Assembly: GCA_023263845.1 (NCBI GenBank)
Contig: JALQUH010000181.1
Location: 1-34,023, forward strand
Origin: Candidatus Nanopelagicales bacterium
Lineage (GTDB): Bacteria; Actinomycetota; Actinomycetes; S36-B12
Reading direction: 5' to 3'
Length of the DNA: 34,023 nt
Positions 8,368 to 15,990 of the stretch are shown here, piece after piece; position 1 is the first letter of the stretch; each line of letters begins with the position of its first letter. The notes under the pieces were generated by a model. That model searched no databases, was not told the DNA's origin, and was given only the letters and a program-made list of their open reading frames with translations. Both the position numbers and the translations under genes were made by a program.

Positions 8368-9123
8368 ATGAGCGCCCCGTACACGCTGATCCTCCTCCGT
8401 CACGGAGAGAGCGAGTGGAACGCCAAGAATCTGTTCACCGGCTGGGTCGATGTTTCCCTAACGGACAAGGGTCGCGAGGAGGCAGCGCGCGGTGGGCGCA
8501 TGCTCGCTGAGGCGAATATCCTCCCCGACGTCGTTCATTCGTCGCTGCTCACGCGCGCCATCGCCACCGCCAACATCGCGCTGGGCGAAGCCGGTCGGCT
8601 GTGGATCCCGGTGGTGCGCAACTGGCGCCTCAACGAGCGCCACTATGGAGCGCTGCAGGGCAAGAACAAGAAGGAAACCCTTGACCAGTACGGCGAGGAG
8701 CAGTTCATGCTGTGGCGCCGGTCCTACGACGTCCCGCCACCACCCATCGATCCCGACAGCGAGTTCGCGCAGACCTACGATCCGCGCTACGCCGCGTTGC
8801 CACCCGAAGCCCGTCCGGATACCGAGTGCCTCAAGGACGTCGTCAAGCGACTGATCCCCTACTGGGAGGACGTCATCGTGGCCGAGGGACTGCGGCAGGG
8901 GCAGACGGTCCTCGTCGCCGCGCACGGTAACTCGCTTCGCGCGCTCGTGAAGCATCTCGACGGTATCTCCGATGCCGATATCGCAGAGTTGAACATTCCC
9001 ACCGGTATCCCGCTGGTCTACGAGCTGGACGACAACCTCAAGCCCATCGTGCCGGGTGGTGAGTACCTCGATCCGGACGCGGCGGCGGCTGCCGCCGCCG
9101 CGGTCGCGAACCAGGGGCGCTAG
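8368..9123 (+). CDS. gpmA: 2,3-bisphosphoglycerate-dependent phosphoglycerate mutase
   Basis: A 251-residue glycolytic enzyme that interconverts 3- and 2-phosphoglycerate through a phosphohistidine. The N-terminal [20 protein letters not shown] contains the RHGE motif with catalytic H12. [11 protein letters not shown] and [12 protein letters not shown] are cofactor-dependent mutase signatures, and the second histidine lies in [14 protein letters not shown]. Two ATG codons nine bases apart can serve as start. I choose the downstream one (8368) because it matches family starts and has AGGA 8 nt upstream. The C-terminus is an alanine-rich tail after a GEYLDPDA segment, usual for the family. Confidence 0.95.
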   Translation: MSAPYTLILLRHGESEWNAKNLFTGWVDVSLTDKGREEAARGGRMLAEANILPDVVHSSLLTRAIATANIALGEAGRLWIPVVRNWRLNERHYGALQGKNKKETLDQYGEEQFMLWRRSYDVPPPPIDPDSEFAQTYDPRYAALPPEARPDTECLKDVVKRLIPYWEDVIVAEGLRQGQTVLVAAHGNSLRALVKHLDGISDADIAELNIPTGIPLVYELDDNLKPIVPGGEYLDPDAAAAAAAAVANQGR

Positions 9124-9233
9124 GCGACGACCTCACGATCAGGCTCGCCCTCCCGGCATCGGCCCGAGGAGCCGAAGTCGATCCGTGGCGCCAACAACAA
9201 ACGACACCTCGGCTTGTGGTGCATGATCGTGTG

Positions 9234-9956
9234 ATGCTGCACACTCACCGCCTCGAACTCGACGATGCCACCCTCCGGGAGTGGACCGCCACCGTCTTGG
9301 ACGCCGATCCCGAGTCGGGCATCGTCCTTGATCGCTCAGCGTTCTATCCCGGTGGTGGTGGGCAACCACCGGACCATGGCGTCCTGCTGTGGAGCGGGGT
9401 GCAGACGCGAATCGTCGGGGTTCGCTATGCCGATGATCTTCGCTTGATTCCCGCCGAGGGGGATCCGATTCCACCGGTCGGCACCGAGGTCCAGGGTGCG
9501 ATTGAAGACGATCGACGTACCGCACTGATGCGCACGCACTCCGGCCTTCATGTTCTGTCCGGTGTCGTCTTCCGCGACTTCGGCGCACTCGTGACCGGGT
9601 CCAACATGGAGCCGCTCGAAGGTCGGCTCGATTTCAATCTCGACGGAGTCCCCGACGGGTTCAAACAGGCGGTCGAGGATGCGATCAATGCCGAGGTCGA
9701 GGCCGACCGCGGAATCTCGGCCTACTCGCTGCCGCGCGACGAAGCCTTCGCGATCCCCGACATCATCCGCACGGCGACCAACCTGCTCCCGCCGGAGATT
9801 GAGATCGTCCGCATCGTCGACATCGACGGGCTCGACGTACAGGCAGACGGGGGCACGCACGTAGCATCGACCCGCATGGTCGGGCGCATGCGGGTGGTGA
9901 AGGTCGAGAACAAGGGCAAGGGCTTCCGTCGCATTCGCGTCGCCCTCGCCGACTAG
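9234..9956 (+). CDS. Alanyl-tRNA editing protein, AlaX-like
   Basis: A 240-residue free-standing homologue of the AlaRS editing domain, expected to hydrolyse mischarged Ser- or Gly-tRNA-Ala. VLDRSAFYPGGGGQPPDHG (about 31-49) is the N-terminal signature. The metal motif HxxxH is THSGLHVLSG with H102 and H106. The second metal motif, CGGTH in AlaRS and many AlaX proteins, here reads DGGTH (D205, H209), so the cysteine ligand is an aspartate. ATG 9234 is chosen; in-frame GTG 9216 and 9231 are alternatives. CATGAT six bases before ATG may be a leaderless -10. The stop overlaps the convergent DUF2516 gene at CTAG. The 110 bases between gpmA and this gene hold nothing else I can support. Confidence 0.85.
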   Translation: MLHTHRLELDDATLREWTATVLDADPESGIVLDRSAFYPGGGGQPPDHGVLLWSGVQTRIVGVRYADDLRLIPAEGDPIPPVGTEVQGAIEDDRRTALMRTHSGLHVLSGVVFRDFGALVTGSNMEPLEGRLDFNLDGVPDGFKQAVEDAINAEVEADRGISAYSLPRDEAFAIPDIIRTATNLLPPEIEIVRIVDIDGLDVQADGGTHVASTRMVGRMRVVKVENKGKGFRRIRVALAD

Positions 9957-10237
9957 CCGCCGGTCATCTCGATGATGCGGGGACGCACGTCGAACAGATA
10001 GACCAGCGCCGCGACGACACCAGCGATCCCGACGATGCCCAGGGTGAGGTTCGGGATAAGGCCGGTCAGGAAGGCGACTCCGGTCAGGATGAGCCACAGC
10101 AGTTTCGACACCCGACCAACCGCGGGGAAAGCTGACTGCGGCCGACGGATGCAGTCGATGAGGGCCCAGCCCTTGACGGCCAGGAAGACCACCCAGAGGA
10201 CCAGCATGACGAGGTTCTGCGTTGCGTCGAAGATCAC
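9953..10237 (-). CDS. DUF2516-family small membrane protein
   Basis: A 94-residue protein with about three hydrophobic helices: NLVMLVLWVVFLAVKGWALI near the start, then VSKLLWLILTGVAFLTGLIP and GIVGIAGVVAALVYLFDVRP. The WALIDCIRRPQSAFPAVGR loop between helices 1 and 2 is characteristic of DUF2516 proteins of actinobacteria. The function is unknown. The gene follows the HBHA-like gene, as a comparable small membrane gene does in mycobacteria. The GTG at 10237 is chosen: it has no ribosome-binding site, but TACGTT stands six bases upstream, consistent with a leaderless transcript. A longer upstream frame runs through a hairpin and is rejected. Confidence 0.78.
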   Translation of the reverse strand: MIFDATQNLVMLVLWVVFLAVKGWALIDCIRRPQSAFPAVGRVSKLLWLILTGVAFLTGLIPNLTLGIVGIAGVVAALVYLFDVRPRIIEMTGG

Positions 10238-10243
10238 CTGACA

Positions 10244-10249
10244 AACGTA
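10244..10249 (-). promoter_or_regulatory. Putative -10 box for leaderless DUF2516 gene
   Basis: Minus-strand TACGTT, six bases (TGTCAG), then the GTG start. It fits the TANNNT leaderless pattern seen at several genes in this window. It lies directly after the terminator-like hairpin of the upstream operon. Confidence 0.42.
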
Positions 10250-10250
10250 C

Positions 10251-10281
10251 GCGCCCCACCTGCAATGTGCAGGCGGGGCGC
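10251..10281 (-). terminator. Strong hairpin after the HBHA-like gene
   Basis: An inverted repeat with a 14-bp stem, one A/C mismatch and a 3-nt loop. The arms are GCGCCCCACCTGCA and TGCAGGCGGGGCGC. Read on the minus strand it lies 47 nt after the stop of the HBHA-like gene. Only a short T-containing stretch (CGTACGTTTGTC) follows, not a full U-tract. Such GC-rich stems without long U-tracts are common actinobacterial terminators. It separates the XRE-HBHA pair from the DUF2516 gene. Confidence 0.6.
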
Positions 10282-10328
10282 GCTGAATCAGAAGGGGTGA
10301 CCCGATGGGTCGGTCATGGAGCCGCGGA

Positions 10329-10982
10329 TCAGACGCCGACGGCCTCGCGGACGAGGGTGAGGGCGTTGCCCGCACTCGCGGCGACATCCGATGCGGTCTT
10401 GCGAGCGTCCTGACCGAACTGGACGGCCTGACCGCGGGCGTCCGCGGCGAAGTCGCGAACGGTGAGACGGGCCTCATGGGCAAGGTCGGTCACGCGGGCT
10501 TGACCCTCGGTGGCGAGGTTGCTCACCGACGTGCCGGCCTCCGAAGCGAAGCCGCGCACCTGATCCCAGGCCTTCACCGCGGCGCTGGGAGCGGTAACAA
10601 CGGTCTCCTGAACGGTGTCGAAGGCCTCGACGATCACGGTGGGAACCTCCACGGGGATCTCGATGCTCGTGAACGGGACGGTGCGGGGGGTCTTCTCGGT
10701 GCTTGCGGTGTTCTCGGTGCTCACTGTCTTCTCCTTCGACACGGTGGACTTCTTGGGGCTCTTGATGGTCTTCGAGGTAGCGGACTTCGCGGACGACGTC
10801 GACTTCTTGGTCGAGCCCGTCGATGTGGTAGCACCATTGCTGGGCTTGGTCCTGCTCGCGGCGGGCTTCTTGACCGCCGACTTCTTGGCGGCGGGCTTCT
10901 TGGCGGCCGACTTCTTGGCCGCGGTCTTCTTCACGGTGCTCGCCTTGGGCGAGGTGACCTTGTGGGTCGCTGACGTGCTCAT
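10329..10982 (-). CDS. HBHA-like protein with N-terminal Lys/Ala-rich tail
   Basis: A 217-residue low-complexity protein. Residues about 18-45 are five pentads of the type AAKKS/AAKKP, a histone-H1-like basic tail. A Ser/Thr/Lys-rich linker runs to about 100. The C-terminal half is amphipathic helix (AFDTVQETVVTAPSAAVKAW, then repeated LA/ARV and DFAADARGQA segments), probably coiled coil or lipid/surface binding. Mycobacterial heparin-binding haemagglutinin has the same two parts in the opposite order. The neighbours, an XRE regulator upstream and a small membrane gene downstream, match the hbhA locus. There is no signal peptide, as in HBHA. Roles in adhesion, storage-lipid coating or DNA binding are all possible. 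It is coupled to the XRE gene by ATGA. Confidence 0.65.
   Translation of the reverse strand: MSTSATHKVTSPKASTVKKTAAKKSAAKKPAAKKSAVKKPAASRTKPSNGATTSTGSTKKSTSSAKSATSKTIKSPKKSTVSKEKTVSTENTASTEKTPRTVPFTSIEIPVEVPTVIVEAFDTVQETVVTAPSAAVKAWDQVRGFASEAGTSVSNLATEGQARVTDLAHEARLTVRDFAADARGQAVQFGQDARKTASDVAASAGNALTLVREAVGV
10861..10935 (-). repeat. Five tandem 15-bp repeats encoding Lys/Ala pentads
   Basis: Five adjacent 15-bp units alternate between forms such as GCGGGCTTCTTGGCG and GCCGACTTCTTGGCG. On the minus strand they encode xAAKK-type pentapeptides in the HBHA-like protein. The near identity at DNA level suggests the copy number can change by slippage or recombination. Confidence 0.85.
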
Positions 10983-11374
10983 GCGTTGTCCTCCTCGGTG
11001 CGGTGGGGGGTCTCCCCGTCCTTGGGCGCGACGCGGTTCTCGGCCTGGAAGGCCTGGTAGATGTCGAGAAGAGTGCGTCGCTGGGCCTCGGTGAGCCCCA
11101 CATCGCCAGTGATCGCCGCCACCACATCCCGATCTGCCCCGGTACGACCTTCCTCGCTGAGGATGCCGGCCTGGACATACAGGCTCTCGGCTGAGATCCG
11201 CAGTGCTCCGGCGAGCCGGGACAGGATCTCCGCCGAGGGCTTGCGCAGGCCGCGCTCGATCTGGCTGAGATAGGGATTAGAGACGCCGGCTGCCGCGGCG
11301 AGTTGACGAACAGACATCTGTGCCTGATCTCGCTGCTCTCGGATGTAGTCCCCGATGCCGGTGATTCCTGCCAT
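10979..11374 (-). CDS. XRE-family transcription regulator
   Basis: A 131-residue regulator with an N-terminal Cro/C1-type helix-turn-helix (about 8-65): MSVRQLAAAAGVSNPYLSQI is the helix-turn-helix core, followed by ERGLRKPSAEILSRLAGAL. The C-terminal part is helical and charged, with no recognised ligand domain. It overlaps the HBHA-like gene by ATGA and so probably controls it as a two-gene operon. Mycobacteria carry a comparable XRE gene directly before hbhA. A 6-bp inverted repeat lies just upstream of the start, where it could serve as its own operator. CATCCT six bases before the ATG resembles a leaderless -10. Confidence 0.88.
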   Translation of the reverse strand: MAGITGIGDYIREQRDQAQMSVRQLAAAAGVSNPYLSQIERGLRKPSAEILSRLAGALRISAESLYVQAGILSEEGRTGADRDVVAAITGDVGLTEAQRRTLLDIYQAFQAENRVAPKDGETPHRTEEDNA

Positions 11375-11395
11375 GCGTCAAGGATGCACCGCTGT

Positions 11396-11411
11396 GCTTG
11401 CAAATGCAAGC
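11396..11411. promoter_or_regulatory. Inverted repeat, candidate operator of the XRE gene
   Basis: GCTTGC and GCAAGC flank a 4-nt AAAT spacer. If the XRE gene is leaderless, the repeat covers about -22 to -37 relative to its start, overlapping the -35 region. The 144-nt gap 11375-11518 between the XRE and asparaginase genes holds no gene, only this site and a further GCAAGC copy at about 11427-11432. Confidence 0.45.
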
Positions 11412-11518
11412 GCAGCGCTAGCGGGAGCAAGCGTGAGGTTCGTCACCCTGCCCGAGAGATCGCGGCCATCAGCCCGAGGCCGCCGAGGTTGGCTGAGTGC
11501 GTGCCGCCGGCCACGCGA

Positions 11519-12460
11519 TCAGTCGAGCACCGCGCGGATCTCGCCCACATATTCACTACCCCCGGTGAGTGGGATGGCGGACTGTTCGCGGACGATCTCG
11601 GTGTCGATGCCCACGCGGGCAAGTATCGCTGCCATGACGACCTGTCGGGCACGACCGGTACCGTCCTCGATCTTCACCGCGATGCCGGTGCCGTCCGGCA
11701 GGCCCGCGACGTACACGCCCTCGGCGCCTTCCTTGAGGAGCAGACCGGGTACTCCGGCACTGAGCGCGGCGGCGTCGCGCCGCGTGCCGGCAACCCACTC
11801 GGGGTAGTCACGCATCGCATCGGCCACACGACGTTCCGGAGTGGTGGGAGCAGCGGTGGCGGCGCGAGATCCAGTCCGCGCCAGACCCGCGAGCGTAAGA
11901 CCAAGCAGGGGCGCACCGCACCCGTCGATGGCAAGTGCCCAAGGCCGCTCCCCGGCGAGCTCGGCGACCTCGGTCGCAATGGCCCGCTGCAGCGGATGGT
12001 CCGGCGACAGATAGTCGTCAAGCGACCATCCGTTGACCGTGCAGGTCACGAGCATCGCCGCATGTTTGCCTGAGCAGTTCATGTAGATCGAGGTGGGGCC
12101 AAGCCCTTCGGCGCGTAAAGCGCAGCGATCCACCTCATCCCACGGCCAGTCTGCTGGCGTTTGCAAGTGCTCGGCGGGGATGTCGCCAAGGATGCGGCGT
12201 ACGCCGTCGACGTGGAAGGACTCGCCACTGTGCGACGCAGCCGCCAGGGCGAGAAGTTCATCGGCCAATGGAAGCCCTGCACGGACCATGGCACTGGCCT
12301 GCGCAATCTTGTTCGCGGACCGGGGAAGGATCTGCGCTTGCGGATCCCCCCAGGCTTGCAGCACCGCGCCCTGGGCATCGACGACAACGGCATGACCTCG
12401 GTGGGCGCCCTCCCGCACCCCGGAGCGCACGACTTCGGCGATCTCAACGGGGCTAGCCAT
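11519..12460 (-). CDS. Asparaginase of the Rhizobium etli type (Asparaginase_II family)
   Basis: A 313-residue enzyme expected to hydrolyse L-asparagine to aspartate and ammonia. It belongs to the beta-lactamase-like asparaginase family rather than the classical bacterial type. The serine-lysine pair lies in PRSANKIAQ (S48, K51), the same numbering I recall for the R. etli enzyme. [14 protein letters not shown] (about 74-87) is the second active-site strip. The zinc-type ligands would be C129 and K132 in [10 protein letters not shown] and C181 in IDGCGAP. The length is near normal. It stands alone between a minus-strand regulator pair and divergent dtd. The ATG at 12460 has AGGA 8 nt upstream. 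Confidence 0.88.
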   Translation of the reverse strand: MASPVEIAEVVRSGVREGAHRGHAVVVDAQGAVLQAWGDPQAQILPRSANKIAQASAMVRAGLPLADELLALAAASHSGESFHVDGVRRILGDIPAEHLQTPADWPWDEVDRCALRAEGLGPTSIYMNCSGKHAAMLVTCTVNGWSLDDYLSPDHPLQRAIATEVAELAGERPWALAIDGCGAPLLGLTLAGLARTGSRAATAAPTTPERRVADAMRDYPEWVAGTRRDAAALSAGVPGLLLKEGAEGVYVAGLPDGTGIAVKIEDGTGRARQVVMAAILARVGIDTEIVREQSAIPLTGGSEYVGEIRAVLD

Positions 12461-12502
12461 GCGGGCATCCTGCCAGCATCCGACTCACTCCGCCGTCCGC
12501 GG

Positions 12503-12508
12503 TAGCGT
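12503..12508 (+). promoter_or_regulatory. Putative -10 box for leaderless dtd
   Basis: TAGCGT, seven bases (CTGCGTC), then the GTG start of dtd, with no Shine-Dalgarno sequence. It fits the leaderless TANNNT pattern and supports the GTG at 12516 over longer upstream readings. Confidence 0.42.
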
Positions 12509-12515
12509 CTGCGTC

Positions 12516-12983
12516 GTGCGGGCAGTGATCCAACGCGTTGACGGCGCTCACGTCGATGTTGCGGGCGATGAGGTGGGACGGATCGACGGACCAGGGTTGC
12601 TGGTCCTGGTCGGCGTGACGCATACCGATGATGTGAAGATCGCCCAGCGCCTCGCTGACAAGATCTACGACATGCGCCTATTCGAGGCGGATCGCTTCGA
12701 TAGCTGCCAGGTGCCGGGTGGCGGCCGTGAAGTATCGGCAGCCGATTTGGGCCTACCGGTGCTCGTTGTCTCGCAATTCACCCTGTACGCCGACACCCGC
12801 AAGGGCCGGCGCCCGACGTGGGACGCCGCGGCGAAGGGTCCGGTCGCAGAACCACTCGTCGACGCCGTCGCCGCAGCACTGCAGGCCCGCGGGGCGACGG
12901 TGGCCAAGGGTCGCTTTGGCGCAGACATGCGGGTGAACCTGGTGAACGACGGTCCGTTCACGATCGTGATCGACGTCGACTAG
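12516..12983 (+). CDS. dtd: D-aminoacyl-tRNA deacylase
   Basis: A 155-residue homodimeric enzyme that removes D-amino acids (and glycine) mischarged onto tRNA. The start [15 protein letters not shown] is typical. The catalytic threonine region is [16 protein letters not shown], followed by the second conserved element [14 protein letters not shown] near the C-terminus (the NxGP strip, here NDGPF). GTG 12516 matches the family start; the frame open further upstream adds non-homologous residues. Its TAG stop overlaps that of the convergent YgfZ gene in a shared CTAG. Confidence 0.93.
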   Translation: MRAVIQRVDGAHVDVAGDEVGRIDGPGLLVLVGVTHTDDVKIAQRLADKIYDMRLFEADRFDSCQVPGGGREVSAADLGLPVLVVSQFTLYADTRKGRRPTWDAAAKGPVAEPLVDAVAAALQARGATVAKGRFGADMRVNLVNDGPFTIVIDVD

Positions 12984-14041
12984 CGCGTTGAGGCGGAGAC
13001 GATGACCGCCTCTTGGGCTCCCGCGACGTCACCGCTCGCCGTGCGCACGATGAGGTCGGCGTCCGCCGGGACATTGCGCTTGAGAACGACCGTCGCGACC
13101 GGACCGAGTTCGTGGTGCCGCGCCGCCGAGGCGACCCAGCCGACCGCACGCTCGTCCAGAAGCACCAGATCACCGTGCGCGGGCAGCACTTCGGCGGCGC
13201 CGTCCAGATGCAGCAGCGCCAACCGCCGCGGCGGAGCGCCGAGGTTGTGCACGCGGGCCACTGCCTCCTGACCCCGGTAGCAACCTTTCGCCAGATGCAC
13301 CGCCGGCCCAATCCAACCCACCTCGTGCGGGAGCGTTCGATGGTCGGTTTCCAGCCCCAACCGAGGAGCAGCCGCCGCAACACGCAGAGCTTCCAAAGCC
13401 CAGGTGCCCGCCGGATCCTCACCGAGTCGATCCAACAGATCCGCCCGCGGCACCAGGACTTCACGGCCGACGAGCAACGCGGGCCGATGATCGACGTAGC
13501 GGGTGGCGTCACCTCCGCGGTCGGCACCGGCCGCGGAGATCTCCCCCAGCGCGAAGTCCGGCGCCACCAGCCACGTGGACCACGCGGGATCCACCTCGTG
13601 AACGGGTTCCCAGATGACTGCCCAATCCGGCGTCACATCCAAGACTTCCACGCGCAACATGAAGCGCATCGAATCGAGATAGGCAGCCAGAGCCTCAGCG
13701 CTCCCGGGCTCGACGGTGATCCAGGTGGTGCTGCCGTCATCGACGATGTGGAGTTCGTGTTCGACGTGCCCCTGCGGAGTGAGGATGAGCGCTGTCGTCG
13801 AGACCCCGCTCGGCAGGGCTTCAAGGTGCTGGGTGGTGAGGCTGTGCAACCAGGTCAGTCGATCCGGTCCGGTCACCGTCACGACGCCGCGATGGGACAG
13901 ATCTACCGCACCGGCGCCGGACGCGAGCCGGCGCTGCTCGCCGTGGGGGTCGCCGAAATGCCACGGCACGCCACTGTCCAACGATCCCTCCGGGGGCGGC
14001 ACGGCACCCGGTAGATCCAGGGCGGGGCTGCGATACGTCAT
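12980..14041 (-). CDS. YgfZ/GcvT-domain folate-binding protein
   Basis: A 353-residue protein related to glycine-cleavage T protein. YgfZ proteins bind tetrahydrofolate and support iron-sulfur cluster enzymes. The diagnostic motif K-G-C-Y-x-G-Q-E is present as [15 protein letters not shown], with the conserved cysteine at C254. [20 protein letters not shown] near residue 46 is the N-terminal folate-domain signature. The start is ATG 14041; a longer frame upstream lies over the Fur gene and is rejected. It is 7 nt from the Fur-family stop, so the two are co-transcribed with the nitrobindin-like gene. It meets dtd tail to tail. Confidence 0.87.
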   Translation of the reverse strand: MTYRSPALDLPGAVPPPEGSLDSGVPWHFGDPHGEQRRLASGAGAVDLSHRGVVTVTGPDRLTWLHSLTTQHLEALPSGVSTTALILTPQGHVEHELHIVDDGSTTWITVEPGSAEALAAYLDSMRFMLRVEVLDVTPDWAVIWEPVHEVDPAWSTWLVAPDFALGEISAAGADRGGDATRYVDHRPALLVGREVLVPRADLLDRLGEDPAGTWALEALRVAAAAPRLGLETDHRTLPHEVGWIGPAVHLAKGCYRGQEAVARVHNLGAPPRRLALLHLDGAAEVLPAHGDLVLLDERAVGWVASAARHHELGPVATVVLKRNVPADADLIVRTASGDVAGAQEAVIVSASTR

Positions 14042-14048
14042 GGCCCAC

Positions 14049-14480
14049 TCAACCTCTCGACGCCGCTGCGTCTTCCCGACACGCGTGACACACTCCATGG
14101 ATCGCCATGTGCCCCAGATCGGTGGAGAAGCCGTGATCCCGCTCTAGGGCCGCACAGAACGGCTCGGCAATGACCGCGGGTGCACTGTCGATCGCGCCGC
14201 ACGATCGGCACACGAGGTGGATGTGCAGGTCCTCATCGACCGAGTGATACGTCGGCGAGCCATGGCCGAGGTGCGCATGTGTCACCAGGCCAACCTCTTC
14301 GAGAACCTCGAGGGTTCGGTAGATCGTGGAGAGGTTGACGCGAGGAGAGTCGACCTGCACGCGCGCGAGGATCTCTTCGGGTGTTCCGTGGCCCAGGTTA
14401 AGAACCGCCGCAAGGACGTCGGCGCGCTGTTCGGTGACGCGATAGCCCTGGGAGCGCAACCGCTCCTCCCAGCCCTGCAT
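14049..14480 (-). CDS. Fur-family metalloregulator (possibly Nur/Zur-like)
   Basis: A 143-residue metal-dependent repressor. The winged-helix half has YRVTEQRADVLAAV and the recognition region VNLSTIYRTLEVLEEVGLV (about 48-66). The dimer/metal half has HIHLVCRSCG with HIH (86-88) and CxxC (91-94), and a second CHAC (131-134), the two cysteine pairs of a structural zinc site. The metal cannot be read from sequence. In Streptomyces the nickel regulator Nur sits, as I recall, beside YgfZ and FABP-type genes, which favours a Nur-like role. The start ATG overlaps the preceding stop as TGATG; a GTG one codon earlier is possible. Confidence 0.88.
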   Translation of the reverse strand: MQGWEERLRSQGYRVTEQRADVLAAVLNLGHGTPEEILARVQVDSPRVNLSTIYRTLEVLEEVGLVTHAHLGHGSPTYHSVDEDLHIHLVCRSCGAIDSAPAVIAEPFCAALERDHGFSTDLGHMAIHGVCHACREDAAASRG

Positions 14481-14998
14481 CACTCCGCCGGACGCAACCG
14501 AGCGGACAGGTGATTGGTGAGCGGCTGCTCGACTGCGGCCATGTCGTAGGTCCACATGAGCTCGCCGTTTACGAGACCGTAAAGACGCTCACCGGCGGTG
14601 TACGGCTTGGCACTCGGCGAGGCGGCGATCACATCGGTGCTCATCGTGGCGCGGGCACTCGTGATCGTGGCGTTCTCGATTCCGAGAACCTCGACCGTGC
14701 CCAGCCAGAGTTCGGCGTACCCGGTCGGGTGGGCCATCGTGACTTCGAGCGAACCATCGGGGCGCGGACGCCAGTAGCCGGTTTCGGTGGCCAGCGGTCG
14801 CACCTTCTCTCCGTCGTCGTCAAGCAGCCAACTACGGGAGGCGTAGGCGAGGAAAGGCCGTCCATCGGTGGTGAACGAAACCTCCTGACCGAATCGGAAA
14901 TCGTCGATCGTGGGGTACTGACCCAGTCCTACGCCTGCCCAGCGGCCGATCAGCCAGGACAGGGGGACGAGTTCCTCGGGCAGGTCGCTGACCGACAT
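14480..14998 (-). CDS. Nitrobindin-like heme-binding protein (FABP family)
   Basis: A 172-residue ten-stranded beta-barrel protein of the nitrobindin/THAP4 family, which binds ferric heme and can isomerise or scavenge peroxynitrite-type species. The N-terminal PLSWLIGRWAGVGLGQYPTI contains the GxWxGxG signature (18-24). The proximal heme histidine would be H163 in LTNHLSARL at the C-terminus. The length matches the M. tuberculosis homologue. The ATG at 14998 follows the 33-residue membrane gene with no gap and is followed by the Fur gene, so the unit joins heme/iron-sulfur and metal regulation functions. Confidence 0.87.
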   Translation of the reverse strand: MSVSDLPEELVPLSWLIGRWAGVGLGQYPTIDDFRFGQEVSFTTDGRPFLAYASRSWLLDDDGEKVRPLATETGYWRPRPDGSLEVTMAHPTGYAELWLGTVEVLGIENATITSARATMSTDVIAASPSAKPYTAGERLYGLVNGELMWTYDMAAVEQPLTNHLSARLRPAE

Positions 14999-15100
14999 CT
15001 AGCCCTGCCCCTTGAACAACTTGTAGACGCCGTAGCCGGAGAACCAGATGATCATGAGGATCGCGAGTACGAGCAGTCCGGTGTACACGATCTCCAGCAT
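14999..15100 (-). CDS. 33-residue single-pass membrane protein
   Basis: A very short reading frame: MLEIVYTGLLVLAILMIIWF forms one hydrophobic helix (about 4-22), then SGYGVYKLFKGQG gives a basic tail. The topology would place the basic C-terminus inside. It starts at 15100 and its stop abuts the start of the nitrobindin-like gene. TAGGGT lies seven bases upstream of the ATG, a leaderless-type promoter, which supports its reality. I do not recognise the family. It could be a small membrane partner of a neighbour or a translational leader for the operon. Confidence 0.6.
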   Translation of the reverse strand: MLEIVYTGLLVLAILMIIWFSGYGVYKLFKGQG

Positions 15101-15107
15101 GATCAAC

Positions 15108-15113
15108 ACCCTA
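15108..15113 (-). promoter_or_regulatory. Putative -10 box for the 33-residue gene operon
   Basis: Minus-strand TAGGGT, seven bases (GTTGATC), then ATG. The first three bases of this box are also the TAG stop codon of the preceding hydrolase gene. It would drive the membrane peptide, nitrobindin-like, Fur and YgfZ genes. Confidence 0.45.
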
Positions 15114-15971
15114 CTCCGATTCGGCGGCCCAATCCGCGAGCCGGTCCACCAAGTCCGCGTCGATCGCTCCTTCGGCATGACCGAAGCCAGGAACCTGCCA
15201 GTACTTCGATCCCGGGGCGGCCGCGTGCAGAGCATTCGGGTGCTCGAGCGGGAAGAACGCGTCGACATCCCCATGCACGATGAGCAGTGGAATTCGACGC
15301 TCGCGGATGCGGGCGACAGCGACGGTCGGGGGCATGGGCGCCGGATCGGGCCAGCGCTGTGGGTCGACAGTGACGCCGAGAGCCGTCCGTAGATAAAGGC
15401 GACCAAGTCGTGACTCCACTCCGCGATGCAGCCAGCGCATCGGGGGCGTCCCGCGGTAGAACCAGAACGCCGGACCGCTCACGGCGGCCACTGCATCGGT
15501 GCCGCTGTAGCCGTCGGACGACGGGCGCAACGCCGCGTGCCGCAGAACGACAGCGGCACCCATGGAGAAGCCCACCGTCACGACGCGCTCGTATCCCGCC
15601 GCGCGCGCCCATCCGGTAGCCGCCTCCACATCCATGGGCTCCAGATGTGCCAGCGTCGTGCGGCCCTGGGACGCCCCATGACCGCGCAAGGTCAGGGAGA
15701 CGACTCCGTGCCGAGCCGACCACCGCCGCGCGATGCGATCCACGCGCGCTTGGTCATGGGCACCACCGAATCCGTGCACGAGCACCAGGGCCGTCTTCGG
15801 GTCTGGGCCGCGGTAGTGGGCGCCCACCAGGTGTACGTCGTCCTCGGTCGTGAGAGCGATCGGCACGGCGTTCGGCGGCAGCGAGATTCGCTCGCGGCCG
15901 GCGTCGTCTGCCCACGGGGGCGGCGCATGAGGGCCTCGGCTGCTGCCGACGTCCCAGGAGTGAGTGCTCAC
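15111..15971 (-). CDS. Alpha/beta hydrolase
   Basis: A 286-residue soluble serine hydrolase. The oxyanion strip is [13 protein letters not shown], and LTLRGHGAS follows it. The nucleophile elbow is [12 protein letters not shown] (GFSMG), the acid lies in [13 protein letters not shown] and the catalytic histidine in GFGHAEGA. All triad elements are present. A substrate cannot be assigned; an esterase or lysophospholipase-like role is likely. GTG 15971 is the best start: the frame continues further upstream only through the divergent glnR gene. No signal peptide is visible. It is divergent from glnR with 19 bases between starts. Confidence 0.85.
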   Translation of the reverse strand: MSTHSWDVGSSRGPHAPPPWADDAGRERISLPPNAVPIALTTEDDVHLVGAHYRGPDPKTALVLVHGFGGAHDQARVDRIARRWSARHGVVSLTLRGHGASQGRTTLAHLEPMDVEAATGWARAAGYERVVTVGFSMGAAVVLRHAALRPSSDGYSGTDAVAAVSGPAFWFYRGTPPMRWLHRGVESRLGRLYLRTALGVTVDPQRWPDPAPMPPTVAVARIRERRIPLLIVHGDVDAFFPLEHPNALHAAAPGSKYWQVPGFGHAEGAIDADLVDRLADWAAESE

Positions 15972-15978
15972 GGCCCGG

Positions 15979-15984
15979 TATCCT
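15979..15984 (+). promoter_or_regulatory. Putative -10 box for leaderless glnR
   Basis: TATCCT, six bases (CGCCTA), then ATG at 15991, with no Shine-Dalgarno sequence. It supports the ATG start at 15991 over a longer reading beginning inside the hydrolase gene. Confidence 0.45.
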
Positions 15985-15990
15985 CGCCTA

